Shown here in pieces: positions 8,772 to 18,939 of a DNA stretch of 64,000 nucleotides. The DNA is taken from assembly GCF_001677435.1 (NCBI RefSeq), contig NZ_CP016268.1, positions 2,345,001-2,409,000 of the forward strand, read 5' to 3'. The notes beneath the pieces were generated by a model. The model ran no database searches. It had not been told where the DNA came from and saw only the letters and a list, made by a program, of their open reading frames with translations. Source of the DNA: Woeseia oceani. Lineage in GTDB: Bacteria > Pseudomonadota > Gammaproteobacteria > Steroidobacterales > Woeseiaceae. The position numbers and the translations under genes were made by a program. Position 1 is the first letter of the stretch. The number at the start of each line of letters is the position of its first letter.

Positions 8772-10027
8772 GTGCTACCAGTCCTGTAGGCAATACCGCT
8801 GCCGATTCGCGCCCTATGACCGACTATCGGGCGGATTTCCCGGCGCTGACGCAGAACATCAATGGCCACCCGTTGGTGTATCTCGACAGTGCGGCATCAT
8901 CGCAGCAACCCGCCGTCAGCATAGACGCCATGACGGAATACCAGCGATACAGCCATGCCAACGTACACCGTGGTGTACACACGCTGAGTCACCGTGCCAC
9001 AGACATTTACGAGGGTGCCCGCGACGCCGTCAAAGCGTTCATCAACGCCCGCAGCCGCAGTGAAATTGTCTATACGAGCGGCACAACGGAAGCGATCAAC
9101 CTGGTTGCACAGAGTTACGCCCGACCGGACTTGCAAGCAGGAGACCGGATTGTAATAAGCCATCTCGAGCACCACTCCAACATCGTTCCGTGGCAGATGG
9201 TTTGCGAACAGACCGGCGCTGAACTGGTTGTTGCGCCGATTAACGAACGCGGCGAAGTGATACTCGAGCAACTCTACGCGCTGCTTGATGAGCGGGTCAA
9301 ACTGCTGGCGATCAGCTACGTTTCAAACGCACTGGGCACGGTCAATCCCGTCCAGGAAATCATCGCAGAAGCACATCGCCGGGAGATACCCGTGCTGATC
9401 GACGGCGCGCAGGCAGTACCGCACGTCGCGCTCGATATGCAGGCTCTGGACGCTGACTTTTTCGCGTTCTCGGGGCACAAGATGTTCGCCCCGACCGGCA
9501 TCGGCATCTTGTACGCGAAAGAACGCCTGCTGGAAAAAATGCCGCCGTGGAAAGGCGGCGGCGACATGATCCTTGAGGTCAGTTTCGACGGCACCAGCTA
9601 CAACGAACTGCCGTATAAATTTGAAGCAGGCACGCCCAACATCGCGGCTGCAGCCGGCCTTGGTGCAAGTATTAGCTACCTGCAGTCAATTGGTATGCAG
9701 CGCATTGCCGAATACGAAGCGCGTCTGTTGGACTACATGACGACGGCCCTGCAAGACATCGAAGGCATCCGGCTGATCGGAACAGCCGCGAACAAAGCCA
9801 GTGTTCAATCGTTCTTGCTGGATGACATTCACCCGCACGATCTCGGCACTATCCTTGATCATCAGGGCGTTGCGATCCGCACCGGCCACCATTGCGCCAT
9901 GCCGGTCATGCAACTGTACGGTATACCGGGAACCGCTCGCGCATCGCTTGGCTTTTACAACAATCAGGACGATATAGACCGGCTCGCGGAGGGATTGCTG
10001 AAAGCTCGGGAGATGTTTGCAGGGTGA
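8768..10027 (+). CDS. sufS: SufS-type cysteine desulfurase
   Basis: 419 residues, group II PLP cysteine desulfurase. It takes sulfur from cysteine for cluster assembly. K238 in FSGHKMFAP should hold PLP, and C376 in RTGHHCAMP should carry the persulfide. Other motifs are TSGTTEAINLVA (103-114), SHLEHHSN and DGAQAVPH. The GTG overlapping the sufD stop is used, with GGAGG upstream; the ATG at 8816 (MTDYRADFPAL) is a plausible alternative, since the first 16 residues are not conserved. The sulfur acceptor is probably the next gene, sufU, because no sufE is present. Confidence 0.96.
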   Translation: MSATSPVGNTAADSRPMTDYRADFPALTQNINGHPLVYLDSAASSQQPAVSIDAMTEYQRYSHANVHRGVHTLSHRATDIYEGARDAVKAFINARSRSEIVYTSGTTEAINLVAQSYARPDLQAGDRIVISHLEHHSNIVPWQMVCEQTGAELVVAPINERGEVILEQLYALLDERVKLLAISYVSNALGTVNPVQEIIAEAHRREIPVLIDGAQAVPHVALDMQALDADFFAFSGHKMFAPTGIGILYAKERLLEKMPPWKGGGDMILEVSFDGTSYNELPYKFEAGTPNIAAAAGLGASISYLQSIGMQRIAEYEARLLDYMTTALQDIEGIRLIGTAANKASVQSFLLDDIHPHDLGTILDHQGVAIRTGHHCAMPVMQLYGIPGTARASLGFYNNQDDIDRLAEGLLKAREMFAG

Positions 10028-10494
10028 CCAGCGACAGCAGCGAACTGCGCGACCTTTACCGTGAACTGATCCTGGATCACGCGCGGAATCCCCGGCATTT
10101 CGGTGAACTACCAAACGCCACGCACCAGGCTGACGGGGTCAATCCGTTGTGCGGCGACAAGCTGCACCTGTACATGGAAATTCTCGATGACGGGATAATC
10201 GGCAATGCGGCGTTTAACGGCACGGGCTGTGCCATTTCAATGGCTTCAGCCTCGTTATTGACCGACACCGTCGTCGGACTCGACAAGAATACGGCGCTTG
10301 CGTACTTTGCAACGCTCGTTAGTCGCCTGACCGGCGATGGCAAGCAATCGACAGACGCCACTATAGACCTTGGCAAGCTGCGTGCATTGGAAGGCGTGCG
10401 TGATTATCCCTCTCGGGTAAAATGCGCCACGCTGGCATGGCACGCATTGCACTCCGCGCTTAACAGCGAAACGCAGACAGTAACAACCGAGTAG
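10024..10494 (+). CDS. sufU: SufU, zinc-dependent sulfur-transfer protein
   Basis: 156 residues of the NifU-N/IscU fold. The ligands C43 and D45 (NPLCGDKL), C69 (GTGCAIS) and C134 (VKCATLAW) match the zinc site of SufU. In Firmicutes SufU accepts sulfur from SufS by ligand exchange; here the same gene pair and the absence of sufE suggest the same role. It starts with GTG overlapping the sufS stop by 3 bases. It could instead act as an IscU-like scaffold, but the spacing between D45 and C69 is SufU-like. Confidence 0.92.
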   Translation: MTSDSSELRDLYRELILDHARNPRHFGELPNATHQADGVNPLCGDKLHLYMEILDDGIIGNAAFNGTGCAISMASASLLTDTVVGLDKNTALAYFATLVSRLTGDGKQSTDATIDLGKLRALEGVRDYPSRVKCATLAWHALHSALNSETQTVTTE

Positions 10495-10501
10495 CCGCAG
10501 A

Positions 10502-11053
10502 ATGTTTGGACACACCAATGAGCCCTTCACGCTCGAAAGAGACGTCAACGCCATCATCATTCCGGCTGGCGAGACGATAATCCTGCGCGAAACCACTACA
10601 GGTTTCATCACCCAGGCTTTGGGTGGCAGCTTCACAGTTTATGTTGAAGGCAACCTGTTCCGTATCGCCGGCATAGATGCCGATGCGCTGGGCAAAGAAC
10701 CGGTCGAACCTCCCTCAGTACCTGCCGACGCCACAGACAAAGACATAGAAGATGTCATTTGGCAGCAACTGCGAACCTGCTACGATCCGGAAATTCCGGT
10801 GGACATCGTCAACCTTGGCCTCGTCTATCGCTGTGAAGTCAGCAAGCGGCCCGATGGCCAACGTTCGGTTGCTGTCGACATGACCCTGACCGCACCTGGC
10901 TGCGGCATGGGCGAGGTACTCGTGCAGGATGCTCAGGATAAAATCGCCATAATCCCGACGGTAGCGGACGTTCATGTCGAGCTGGTTTTTGATCCGCCGT
11001 GGAATCAAAGCATGATGTCCGACGAAGCTCGTCTGCAAACAGGTTTGATGTAG
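10502..11053 (+). CDS. sufT: SufT, MIP18/DUF59-type Fe-S maturation factor
   Basis: 183 residues. The N-terminal part (about 1-70) is the small beta domain seen in SufT; the C-terminal MIP18/DUF59 domain has YDPEIPVDIVNLGLVY (about 97-112) and LTAPGCGMGEVL with its conserved cysteine. SufT proteins help load Fe-S clusters onto targets when demand is high. It lies 7 bases after sufU and is part of the same operon. Confidence 0.92.
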   Translation: MFGHTNEPFTLERDVNAIIIPAGETIILRETTTGFITQALGGSFTVYVEGNLFRIAGIDADALGKEPVEPPSVPADATDKDIEDVIWQQLRTCYDPEIPVDIVNLGLVYRCEVSKRPDGQRSVAVDMTLTAPGCGMGEVLVQDAQDKIAIIPTVADVHVELVFDPPWNQSMMSDEARLQTGLM

Positions 11054-11069
11054 GGAAAAGTCAGTCGCA

Positions 11070-11567
11070 ATGAAGACGCTTACGATACTGCGCCATGCCA
11101 AATCCAGCTGGGAATCAAACAGCGTCGCCGACAGCGACCGGCCGCTCGATCCGCGCGGCGAACGCGATGCGCCCATGATGGCGAAGCGTATTCAGGACGC
11201 CGGAATCCGCCCGTCCCTGATGATCAGCAGCCCTGCCGTACGCGCATGGAGCACAGCGAAAGTCGTCGCACGTAAACTGAATTACCCGCTGGAGTTCCTG
11301 CAACGGGAGCACGATCTCTACCTCGCGTCGAAAAGCCGCTTGCTGGAAGTCATTGCCAAACAGGATGAAGGCTTCAACAACATGATGCTGGTCGGCCACA
11401 ATCCGGGGCTGACGGACCTTGCCAATTACCTCATTCCCGATCTCACCGGCAATTTGCCGACTTGTGCTGTCGTATCGATAAGCATCGATATCGAACACTG
11501 GGACTTGCGAGCCGAATGCAGCAAGGAACTGTTGATCTACGATTACCCTAAAAAATCACGCCGCTAG
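11070..11567 (+). CDS. sixA: SixA-like histidine phosphatase
   Basis: 165 residues, a short member of the histidine phosphatase superfamily. The catalytic LRHAKSSW motif places the phospho-accepting histidine at residue 9, and GHNPGL carries the second histidine. SixA enzymes remove phosphate from histidine phosphotransfer proteins in E. coli. It lies 16 bases after sufT on the same strand, so it is probably the last gene of the suf operon; no functional link to Fe-S assembly is known to me. The substrate cannot be read from sequence. Confidence 0.85.
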   Translation: MKTLTILRHAKSSWESNSVADSDRPLDPRGERDAPMMAKRIQDAGIRPSLMISSPAVRAWSTAKVVARKLNYPLEFLQREHDLYLASKSRLLEVIAKQDEGFNNMMLVGHNPGLTDLANYLIPDLTGNLPTCAVVSISIDIEHWDLRAECSKELLIYDYPKKSRR

Positions 11568-11587
11568 ACTGCTGCACCAAACGCACA

Positions 11588-12946
11588 TCAGCACTCCGGC
11601 ACATTGACCGCAAGACCGCCGCGTGAGGTTTCCTTGTAAATGGTCGACATATCGATACCGGTCTGCCGCATCGTGGCAATCACCTGATCGAGCGAGACCT
11701 TGTGCGTGCCATCACCGTGTTTGGCCAAACGTGCCGCATTAATGGCCTTTAGCGCGCCCATGGCGTTGCGTTCGATACACGGGATCTGCACCAGGCCACC
11801 GATCGGATCACAGGTAAGGCCCAGGTTGTGCTCCATACCGATCTCGGCAGCGTTCTCGATCTGCTGATTGCTGCCGTTCAGCGCGGCTACCAGGCCGCCT
11901 GCCGCCATTGAGCAGGCAACCCCTACCTCGCCCTGGCAACCCATCTCCGCACCCGATATCGACGCGTTGATTTTGTACAGAATCCCGATCGCGCCGGCCG
12001 TCAACAAGAAGCGTTCAATGCCCGCATGTGTCGCGCTCGGCACCAGCTCATTGTAGTAATGCAAAACTGCAGGGATGATGCCGGCGGCACCGTTGGTCGG
12101 TGACGTAACCACCCGGCCACCGGCCGCGTTCTCTTCATTGACAGCGATGGCCCAGGCATTGATCCAGTCCATCGTGTCAAGGCCACCGCCGTCGCTGCGT
12201 TCCTGCAGCGTGCGATGCAACTTTGGCGCGCGCCGCAGCACGGACATCTTGCCCGGCAACACACCTTCTGTGATCAGGCCGCGTTGCACACAACTGCGCA
12301 TTGCCTGCCATATTGCTTCAAGACGTTCCTTGATTTCCTGCTCGGAGCGCCAGTGCCGTTCGTTCCGCAGCATCAGCTCGGGAATGCTGATTCCGGCATC
12401 GGCGGCGAGCCCGAGCAAGGTTGCGGCATCGGTAAACGGATAAGGAGGCTCACCTTCCTGCGCGGTTGATTCCGGTTCATCGCCACGAACGACGAACCCG
12501 CCACCGACCGAGTACCAGTCTTCACTTAATCGTTGCGTACCCGCTTGATCGCAGGCAGTGAAGCGCATGCCATTCGTATGCCGCGGCAGTTCGTCTTCGA
12601 AATCAAAAACGAGGTCCTTCTCCGGATCAAAATCGAGCGCACCGACACCCGGCACATGCAGGCGCCGCTTGGCATGAATATGCCGCAGCGTCGGTTCCAT
12701 GGTATCCGGGTCTATGCTGGCCGGATGCTCGCCGCTCAGTCCCAGCAGCACAGCCGAGTCAGTGCCGTGCCCGCGGCCGGTGTAAGCCAATGAACCGTAC
12801 AAACGCACATTGATGCTTGTCACCTCAAAGGAAGCGGCAGCCAGCGTTTGCGCAAACTCAAACGCCGCTTTCATTGGACCGACCGTGTGCGAGCTGGAAG
12901 GCCCTACACCTATCTTGAAAATATCGAAAACACTGATTTCAGCCAT
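11588..12946 (-). CDS. sdaA: L-serine ammonia-lyase (Fe-S serine dehydratase)
   Basis: 452 residues, single-chain type. It deaminates L-serine to pyruvate using a 4Fe-4S cluster. The N-terminal beta domain carries the [12 protein letters not shown] motif. The C-terminal catalytic domain has [15 protein letters not shown] and [17 protein letters not shown], which supply cluster cysteines. The protein ends in cysteine (NVPEC), as in the Legionella enzyme, where the terminal cysteine reaches into the active site as a removable iron ligand. It lies 21 bases after putA on the same strand, and its end faces sixA. Confidence 0.95.
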   Translation of the reverse strand: MAEISVFDIFKIGVGPSSSHTVGPMKAAFEFAQTLAAASFEVTSINVRLYGSLAYTGRGHGTDSAVLLGLSGEHPASIDPDTMEPTLRHIHAKRRLHVPGVGALDFDPEKDLVFDFEDELPRHTNGMRFTACDQAGTQRLSEDWYSVGGGFVVRGDEPESTAQEGEPPYPFTDAATLLGLAADAGISIPELMLRNERHWRSEQEIKERLEAIWQAMRSCVQRGLITEGVLPGKMSVLRRAPKLHRTLQERSDGGGLDTMDWINAWAIAVNEENAAGGRVVTSPTNGAAGIIPAVLHYYNELVPSATHAGIERFLLTAGAIGILYKINASISGAEMGCQGEVGVACSMAAGGLVAALNGSNQQIENAAEIGMEHNLGLTCDPIGGLVQIPCIERNAMGALKAINAARLAKHGDGTHKVSLDQVIATMRQTGIDMSTIYKETSRGGLAVNVPEC

Positions 12947-12967
12947 GAGGCTCGCCTTTTGTTTCGT

Positions 12968-15900
12968 TCAGGACTCTGACAGTGACAACAAACCCGCGTT
13001 GCCGCCAACGGCGGCAACGTTGTTGCTAACCGCGTACTCGGTGCCGAACCGTGGTAAATAGTTGGGCCCGCCCGCCTTCGGCCCCGTGCCGGACAGACCA
13101 CGCCCACCGAACGGCTGCGAACCGACAATGGCGCCGATCATATTGCGATTGATGTAAATATTGCCTGCGCCGGATTGCTTCACGAAAGCCTTTGCGCGGG
13201 CACCGATCCTACTGTGCAGCCCCATCGTCAAACCGAATCCGGTCGCATTGACGGCCGCGATCGTTTCCGCCAGCTTGCGGCGCGGATAGCGATAAACATG
13301 CAGCACGGGCCCGAACACTTCTTTTTTTAGTTGATCGATGCTGCTTATCTCGATAGCCACCGGTGCGAAATAGGTGCCTGAACTTGCCGCAGCGGGCAAT
13401 CGACACTGACGTATCACTGACGCTACATGACTGATGTCGTCAAGATGAGCCTGCAGTCCTGCACGCGCGGCATCATCGATGGTCGGTCCAATATCAGTTG
13501 CCAGGTCGCCGGGATCGCCAATCACCAACTCCTGCATGGCACCTTGCAGGAGCGCGATGACTCGCGGTGCGATATCTTCCTGCACACATAGAATACGCAA
13601 CGCGGAACAACGCTGACCGGCAGCGTTGAAGGCGGACGCCACGCAATCATCAACAACCTGTTCCGGCAAAGCGGAGCTGTCTACAAACATCGCGTTCTGA
13701 CCACCCGTCTCAGCGATCAGCACGGCAATCGGACCCTCGCGCTGTGCAAGCGTACGGTTGATCAATCGCGCCGTATCCGTCGAGCCGGTAAAGGCGACGC
13801 CAGCAACCCGCGGATCGGCAACAGCGTGCCCTCCTATCCCGGCACCATCGCCCGGCAGAAAATGCAGAATGTCGTGCGGCACGCCCGCTTCCAGCAACAA
13901 CTGCACCGCCTTGAACGCGATCAGCGGGGTCTGTTCGGCCGGCTTCGCCAAGACCGCATTACCGGCCGCCAGTGCCGCAGCCACCTGCCCGGTAAAGATG
14001 GCCAGCGGGAAATTCCAGGGACTGATACAAACGAACACGCCGCGCCCGCGCATACCTAGCTCGTTGCTTTCACCCGTCGGGCCGGGCAACACCTGGGTTG
14101 CGCCAAAGTGTTGCCGCGCCTGCTGTGCGTAGTAACGCAGAAAATCGACGGCTTCACGCAATTCCGAGATTGAATCCGGAATGGTCTTGCCGGCCTCGCG
14201 TACGCACAAGGCCAGCAATTGCGCCGTATCGCGTTCATAGAGGTCGGCAGCACGCTCCAGTATCGCCGCACGTTGCTCGATGTTCATCGCATCCCACGCA
14301 GGCTGTGCGGCCACCGCGAGATCGAGCGCCTTGTCGACCGCCGCTGGCGTCGCCTGCTTGCAATGCCCGACAACCTGGGCGTTGTTGGCCGGATTAACTG
14401 AAACAACCGGTACCCCATCCTGCAGCTGGCCGCCAACCATGGCGGCCGCGGACATCGGTGCTGACTCCTCCGCTTGCATTGCCTTCAGCAATGCCGAGGT
14501 GGCATCGCGATCTGCCAGATTGTGTCCGGCGGAATTACGGCGCTTATCACCAAACAAGCCACTGGGTGACGGTATCCCGGAATGCGGCTGGAACCCTTTT
14601 GCCTGCGCCAGTGCCACCGGGTCGGTAACAATATCCTCGACCGCGACGCTCTCGTCGACTATCCGGTTGACGAAAGAGGTATTCGCGCCGTTTTCCAACA
14701 GGCGGCGTACAAGGTAGGGCAACAGGTCTTCATGACTGCCGACCGGCGCATACACCCGGCAGGGCTTGTTGTACTTGTCGGGGTCGGTAACTTCGTCATA
14801 CAGCTCTTCACCCATGCCGTGTAAACGTTGAAACTCAAAATCACCACGATCACCGGCAATATGCAGAATGCTCGCAAGCGTGTGCGCATTGTGCGTTGCA
14901 AACTGCGAGTAGAGTTGCGTACCCGCTGCGAACATCTGCCGGGCGCAGGCAAGATAGGAGACATCAGTGTGCGACTTGCGGGTAAATACCGGGTAGCTGC
15001 CAAGACCCAGTTCCTGTGCGCGCTTTATCTCCGTGTCCCAATAAGCGCCCTTGACCAGCCGCACCGGAATACGTCGTCCATGTTCTCCGGCGAGACCGGC
15101 AACGAACCGTAATACGTCCGTTGCGCGTCGTTGGTAAGCCTGCACGGCAAGACCCAGCCCTTGATAGTCGGTCAGACGTTTGTCGCGATACACCGCGGCA
15201 AAAACATCCAGCGACAATTCGAGCCGATCCGCTTCCTCGGCATCGACAGTTAACGCAATGCCTGCCTGACGCGCTTTCGTCGCGAGTTCGGCAAGCACCG
15301 GCACCAACTCGTTCATTACCCGTTTGTGCTGAGTGTATTCGTAACGCGGGTGAAGTGCCGACAGCTTCACCGAAATACTCGGCGCGCTGAAAATGTTTTC
15401 GTCCGCTGTACTCTCGCCAATTGTTGCAATAGCCCTGCTGTACGATTCGAAATAACGTTCAGCATCAATGGCGGTCAACGCCGCCTCCCCTAGCATGTCA
15501 AACGAATACCGGTAGCGGGCATTGTCTTTCTTGAGCGACCGTTTGATCGCCTCAGTGATACTGCGACCCATTACGAACTGATGTCCCATGATGCGCATCG
15601 CCTGACGCATGGCAGCCCGCACCACCGGCTCACCGGCACTACTCGCCAACTTGCCCAGATAGTGAGCCGGATTGCGCTTCGCGGCGTCTTCGACTTTCAG
15701 TATCTTGCCCGTCAGCATCAAGCCCCAGGTCGATGCGTTGACGAACAGCGAGTCGCTGGCACCAATATGATCTTGCCAGCGCGCCGCGGTAATTTTATCG
15801 GCGATCAACCGATCTGCAGTATCGGCATCGGGAATGCGCAGCAACGCCTCTGCGATACACATCAGCAACACGCCTTCCTCGGACGACAAATCGTACTGCT

Positions 15901-16114
15901 GAAGAAAGGCATCAATCCCGCCGTCATTGGCTGAATGCCGACGCACGGCTTCGACCAGAGTGGTTGCTGTTGCCTGAATCTGAGCGCGACCCGCCTCACC
16001 GGCGTCGGCCTCCGCCGCCAATCGATTGAGCAGCGCCGCCTCGTCTGCGAGGTACAACTTGCTGACCTTGCCAAGCGGATGCGTACTGGCCGAACCTTGT
16101 TCAGTGAACTTCAT
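12968..16114 (-). CDS. putA: Bifunctional proline dehydrogenase / P5C dehydrogenase PutA
   Basis: 1048 residues. It oxidises proline to glutamate in two coupled steps, at the membrane. The N-terminal half is the FAD-dependent PRODH barrel (PSISVKLSALHPRYE, IALTVDAEEADRLELSLDVF, VRLVKGAYWDTEIKRAQ). The C-terminal half is the aldehyde dehydrogenase (CISPWNFPLAIFTGQ, GSTDTA, AETGGQNAM with the general base, FNAAGQRCSALR with the catalytic cysteine). It lacks the N-terminal ribbon-helix-helix domain of E. coli PutA, so it should not repress its own gene. This is a normal shorter form, not a truncation. Confidence 0.97.
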   Translation of the reverse strand: MKFTEQGSASTHPLGKVSKLYLADEAALLNRLAAEADAGEAGRAQIQATATTLVEAVRRHSANDGGIDAFLQQYDLSSEEGVLLMCIAEALLRIPDADTADRLIADKITAARWQDHIGASDSLFVNASTWGLMLTGKILKVEDAAKRNPAHYLGKLASSAGEPVVRAAMRQAMRIMGHQFVMGRSITEAIKRSLKKDNARYRYSFDMLGEAALTAIDAERYFESYSRAIATIGESTADENIFSAPSISVKLSALHPRYEYTQHKRVMNELVPVLAELATKARQAGIALTVDAEEADRLELSLDVFAAVYRDKRLTDYQGLGLAVQAYQRRATDVLRFVAGLAGEHGRRIPVRLVKGAYWDTEIKRAQELGLGSYPVFTRKSHTDVSYLACARQMFAAGTQLYSQFATHNAHTLASILHIAGDRGDFEFQRLHGMGEELYDEVTDPDKYNKPCRVYAPVGSHEDLLPYLVRRLLENGANTSFVNRIVDESVAVEDIVTDPVALAQAKGFQPHSGIPSPSGLFGDKRRNSAGHNLADRDATSALLKAMQAEESAPMSAAAMVGGQLQDGVPVVSVNPANNAQVVGHCKQATPAAVDKALDLAVAAQPAWDAMNIEQRAAILERAADLYERDTAQLLALCVREAGKTIPDSISELREAVDFLRYYAQQARQHFGATQVLPGPTGESNELGMRGRGVFVCISPWNFPLAIFTGQVAAALAAGNAVLAKPAEQTPLIAFKAVQLLLEAGVPHDILHFLPGDGAGIGGHAVADPRVAGVAFTGSTDTARLINRTLAQREGPIAVLIAETGGQNAMFVDSSALPEQVVDDCVASAFNAAGQRCSALRILCVQEDIAPRVIALLQGAMQELVIGDPGDLATDIGPTIDDAARAGLQAHLDDISHVASVIRQCRLPAAASSGTYFAPVAIEISSIDQLKKEVFGPVLHVYRYPRRKLAETIAAVNATGFGLTMGLHSRIGARAKAFVKQSGAGNIYINRNMIGAIVGSQPFGGRGLSGTGPKAGGPNYLPRFGTEYAVSNNVAAVGGNAGLLSLSES

Positions 16115-16169
16115 AGCGTGATCGTCCGTGGCAACAAAATGTCATTGCTAAGCGGGTGAAGGATGCCCA

Positions 16170-16196
16170 GAGCGGCACACCTGAGTGTAGCCGCTC
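16170..16196 (-). terminator. Hairpin between hslR and putA
   Basis: GAGCGGC-ACAC on one side and GTGT-A-GCCGCTC on the other pair as 11 base pairs with one bulged base and a 4-base loop. It lies after the hslR stop and before putA on the minus strand. No T-run follows, so it may be a weak terminator or an mRNA-stabilising or leader element rather than a classical intrinsic terminator. Confidence 0.45.
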
Positions 16197-16225
16197 GATA
16201 CTGCGCATAAAAGTGACTGCAATGT

Positions 16226-16621
16226 TTACTCGCCACGGTTGCGCTGCCGTAGCAATCGCCGTGTGTGCTTGTCGGGTCTGCCATCTGTCACAGGCATCTG
16301 GCGCCGGTCGCTGCTGATCTGGCGTCGCAATGCGTCACGTTGCGCCACCACGTCGGAATCCTCGCTATAGCAGGCGGACATTTCGCTGGCCGGACCGCGG
16401 CGCGCCGGAATGGCGACCACCTCAAACTTCCAAGGCAGCTGGTTCTTGACGAGCTCAATACTGTCTCCAGCCGCTGCTTTTTGGCCTGGTCGCGCCCGTA
16501 CACCGTTGATGCGCACGTGCCCGCCCGCGACCGCCTGCCCTGCCAGCGTGCGGGTTTTGTAGAAGCGTGTGAACCAGAGCCAACGGTCAATTCGTAGCCC
16601 TGCCCGCGTATTCGTCTGCAT
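16226..16621 (-). CDS. hslR: Hsp15-like S4-domain RNA-binding protein
   Basis: 131 residues. An N-terminal S4 domain (about 9-70: RIDRWLWFTRFYKTRTLAGQAVAGGHVRINGVRARPGQ) is followed by a basic C-terminal tail rich in arginine (DKHTRRLLRQRNRGE). Hsp15 binds stalled 50S subunits that carry peptidyl-tRNA and helps recycle them. Its start diverges from the kbl promoter. Size and domain order match the family. Confidence 0.9.
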   Translation of the reverse strand: MQTNTRAGLRIDRWLWFTRFYKTRTLAGQAVAGGHVRINGVRARPGQKAAAGDSIELVKNQLPWKFEVVAIPARRGPASEMSACYSEDSDVVAQRDALRRQISSDRRQMPVTDGRPDKHTRRLLRQRNRGE

Positions 16622-16648
16622 TAGCGGCTCTGTACCATGGTTGCGCCC

Positions 16649-16657
16649 TGATATACT
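16649..16657 (+). promoter_or_regulatory. Candidate extended -10 promoter of kbl-tdh
   Basis: TGATATACT contains the TATACT hexamer (16652-16657) preceded by TGn, an extended -10. The predicted start near 16664 gives a leader of about 24 bases before the GTG of kbl. No good -35 was seen, as is common for extended -10 promoters. Confidence 0.45.
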
Positions 16658-16687
16658 TTGCTGCCTTTGGCGAAAGAGAGCAATCCC

Positions 16688-17896
16688 GTGTCAATTACCT
16701 TGCTGGACCAACTGGCGACACAGACTGAAGCCCTCAAAGGCGAGGGCCTGTACAAACAGGAACGGTACATTACCGGACCGCAACAAGCCGACATCAAAGT
16801 CGCGCTCAACGGCAGCGAAGCAGAAGTCATAAATCTGTGCGCGAACAACTACCTCGGCCTTGCCAATCACCCCGCCATCATCGAAGCCGCTCACAAGGCA
16901 CTGGACGAGTTTGGCTACGGTATGGCATCCGTACGGTTTATTTGCGGCACGCAGACGATACACAAGGAGCTGGAACGCCGAATCAGCGCGTACCTCGGTA
17001 CCGAAGACACCATACTGTACCCGTCCTGTTTCGATGCCAATGGCGGTTTGTTTGAAACCCTGCTGGACGACAAAGATGCCGTTATCAGCGACGCACTGAA
17101 TCACGCCAGCATTATTGACGGTATCCGGCTCAGCAAGGCCAGCCGCTTCCGTTACCAGAACAACGACATGGACGACCTTGAGTCGCAGCTGAAAAGCGCG
17201 GCTGGCAGCCGGCATCGCCTGATCGTCAGCGACGGCGTGTTTTCGATGGACGGAACCATTGCCAACCTGAAAGGTATTTGTGACCTCGCCGACAAATACA
17301 ACGCGGTTACCATGATTGACGATTGCCATGCGACCGGGTTTCTGGGCGCCACCGGTCGCGGCACGCATGAACACTGCGACGTAATGGGCCGTGTCGACAT
17401 CATTACCGGCACACTCGGCAAGGCATTGGGCGGCGCATCCGGTGGCTACACCTCCGGCCGCAAGGAAATTATCGGCTGGCTGCGGCAGCGTTCGCGCCCG
17501 TACCTGTTCTCGAATTCCGTTGCACCGGCCATCGCCGCCACCTCCATTGCTGTGCTGGATCTCCTTGAAAAGGACGACAGCCTGCGACGCCGACTGCACG
17601 ACAACGCGCGTTACTTCCGACAGGAAATGTCGGCACTCGGCTTTGATCTCAAACCCGGGGAACACCCCATCGTTCCGGTGATGCTTGGCGATGCAAAACT
17701 CGCAACAACCATGGCCGACAAGCTCCTGGAGCACGGTGTCTACGTGGTCGGTTTTGCGTTCCCCGTCGTACCCAGAGGCCAGGCCAGGATCCGCACTCAG
17801 ATGTCAGCAGGCCTGGAGCGTTCGCACCTGGAGAAAGCCGTTGCTGCTTTTGCAACGGTCGGCCGCGAACTTGGCGTAATCGAACAGGGACAATGA
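16688..17896 (+). CDS. kbl: 2-amino-3-ketobutyrate CoA ligase (glycine C-acetyltransferase)
   Basis: 402 residues, very close to E. coli Kbl along its length. It is a PLP enzyme that splits 2-amino-3-ketobutyrate with CoA into glycine and acetyl-CoA, the second step of threonine breakdown. Motifs include [36 protein letters not shown] and [14 protein letters not shown], where K is the PLP lysine. The GTG at 16688 (MSITLLDQL) gives the family's usual length and has GAGAG upstream; a start at 16658 would add ten non-conserved residues. It overlaps tdh by 4 bases. Confidence 0.96.
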   Translation: MSITLLDQLATQTEALKGEGLYKQERYITGPQQADIKVALNGSEAEVINLCANNYLGLANHPAIIEAAHKALDEFGYGMASVRFICGTQTIHKELERRISAYLGTEDTILYPSCFDANGGLFETLLDDKDAVISDALNHASIIDGIRLSKASRFRYQNNDMDDLESQLKSAAGSRHRLIVSDGVFSMDGTIANLKGICDLADKYNAVTMIDDCHATGFLGATGRGTHEHCDVMGRVDIITGTLGKALGGASGGYTSGRKEIIGWLRQRSRPYLFSNSVAPAIAATSIAVLDLLEKDDSLRRRLHDNARYFRQEMSALGFDLKPGEHPIVPVMLGDAKLATTMADKLLEHGVYVVGFAFPVVPRGQARIRTQMSAGLERSHLEKAVAAFATVGRELGVIEQGQ

Positions 17897-18924
17897 TGAA
17901 AGCACTGGTCAAGGCAAGAGCTGAACGGGGTATCTGGATGGAAGACATTCAGAAACCAGAGATTGGCCACAACGATGTCCTGATTCGGGTGCGACGCACC
18001 GCGATCTGCGGCACCGACATTCATATATTTCAGTGGGACGACTGGGCCCGCAAGACCATTCCGGTACCTATTGCGGTAGGCCATGAATTCTGTGGCGAGG
18101 TTGTCGAATTCGGCAGCGAGGTCGTGGGCTTCGAGGCCGGTGACCGGGTTTCCGCGGAAGGCCACATCACCTGCGGCGTCTGTCGCAATTGCCGCGCCGG
18201 CCGACGACACTTGTGCATGAATACCAGCGGAGTGGGCGTTAATCGAGCAGGCGCCTTTGCGGAGTATATTGCCGTCCCCGCCTTCAATGTCTTCAAGCTG
18301 TCCGATGCCATTACCGATGACATGGCCGCTGTGCTGGACCCTTTGGGCAATGCAACCCATACCGCGTTGTCTTTTGATCTGGTCGGCGAAGACGTCCTGA
18401 TCACGGGTGCGGGCCCGATCGGCATAATGGCGGTCGCTATCGCCCGCTACGCCGGCGCTCGTCACGTGGTGATTACCGACATCAACGACTACCGCCTTGA
18501 ACTGGCAAGCAAGCTGGGCGCCACCCGGGCCTTGAATGTCACCCGTGATTCGCTGGACGACGCCATGCGGGAACTTGGCATGACCGAGGGCTTTGACATC
18601 GGCATGGAGATGTCCGGCAACCCGCTCGCGTTTACTGATCTGCTGCGAACCATGCACCACGGTGGCAAGGTCGCCCTCCTCGGCATCCCGCCCGAGAAAA
18701 CCGCGATAGACTGGAATCAGGTCATATTCAAAGGGCTGGTCCTTAAAGGCATCTATGGCCGCGAGATGTTCGAAACCTGGTACAAGATGTCGAGCATGCT
18801 GCAAAGCGGCCTGAGCATCGAACCGATCATCACTCATCGCTACGCGGCCGATGACTATCAGGAAGCATTCGAGCTGATGGAATCCGGCCAGTCCGGAAAA
18901 ATCATTCTTGACTGGACCACCTGA
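17893..18924 (+). CDS. tdh: L-threonine 3-dehydrogenase
   Basis: 343 residues, a zinc medium-chain dehydrogenase. It oxidises threonine to 2-amino-3-ketobutyrate with NAD+ and feeds Kbl. Seen: the catalytic zinc region [13 protein letters not shown] and GHEFCGEV, the structural zinc cysteines [15 protein letters not shown], and the NAD-binding [10 protein letters not shown]. The start ATGATG overlaps the kbl stop, so the two are translationally coupled. A start one codon later is equally likely. Confidence 0.97.
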   Translation: MMKALVKARAERGIWMEDIQKPEIGHNDVLIRVRRTAICGTDIHIFQWDDWARKTIPVPIAVGHEFCGEVVEFGSEVVGFEAGDRVSAEGHITCGVCRNCRAGRRHLCMNTSGVGVNRAGAFAEYIAVPAFNVFKLSDAITDDMAAVLDPLGNATHTALSFDLVGEDVLITGAGPIGIMAVAIARYAGARHVVITDINDYRLELASKLGATRALNVTRDSLDDAMRELGMTEGFDIGMEMSGNPLAFTDLLRTMHHGGKVALLGIPPEKTAIDWNQVIFKGLVLKGIYGREMFETWYKMSSMLQSGLSIEPIITHRYAADDYQEAFELMESGQSGKIILDWTT

Positions 18925-18939
18925 ACCGCCTGGTCGCTA

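Noticed and set aside
12968-16114. PutA as a truncated gene
   Set aside because: It lacks only the DNA-binding domain; both enzyme domains are complete and this shorter form is common.
16691-17734. A 347-codon open frame antisense to kbl, and a similar one (17797-18837) antisense to tdh
   Set aside because: Both mirror well-conserved enzymes and show no homology of their own.
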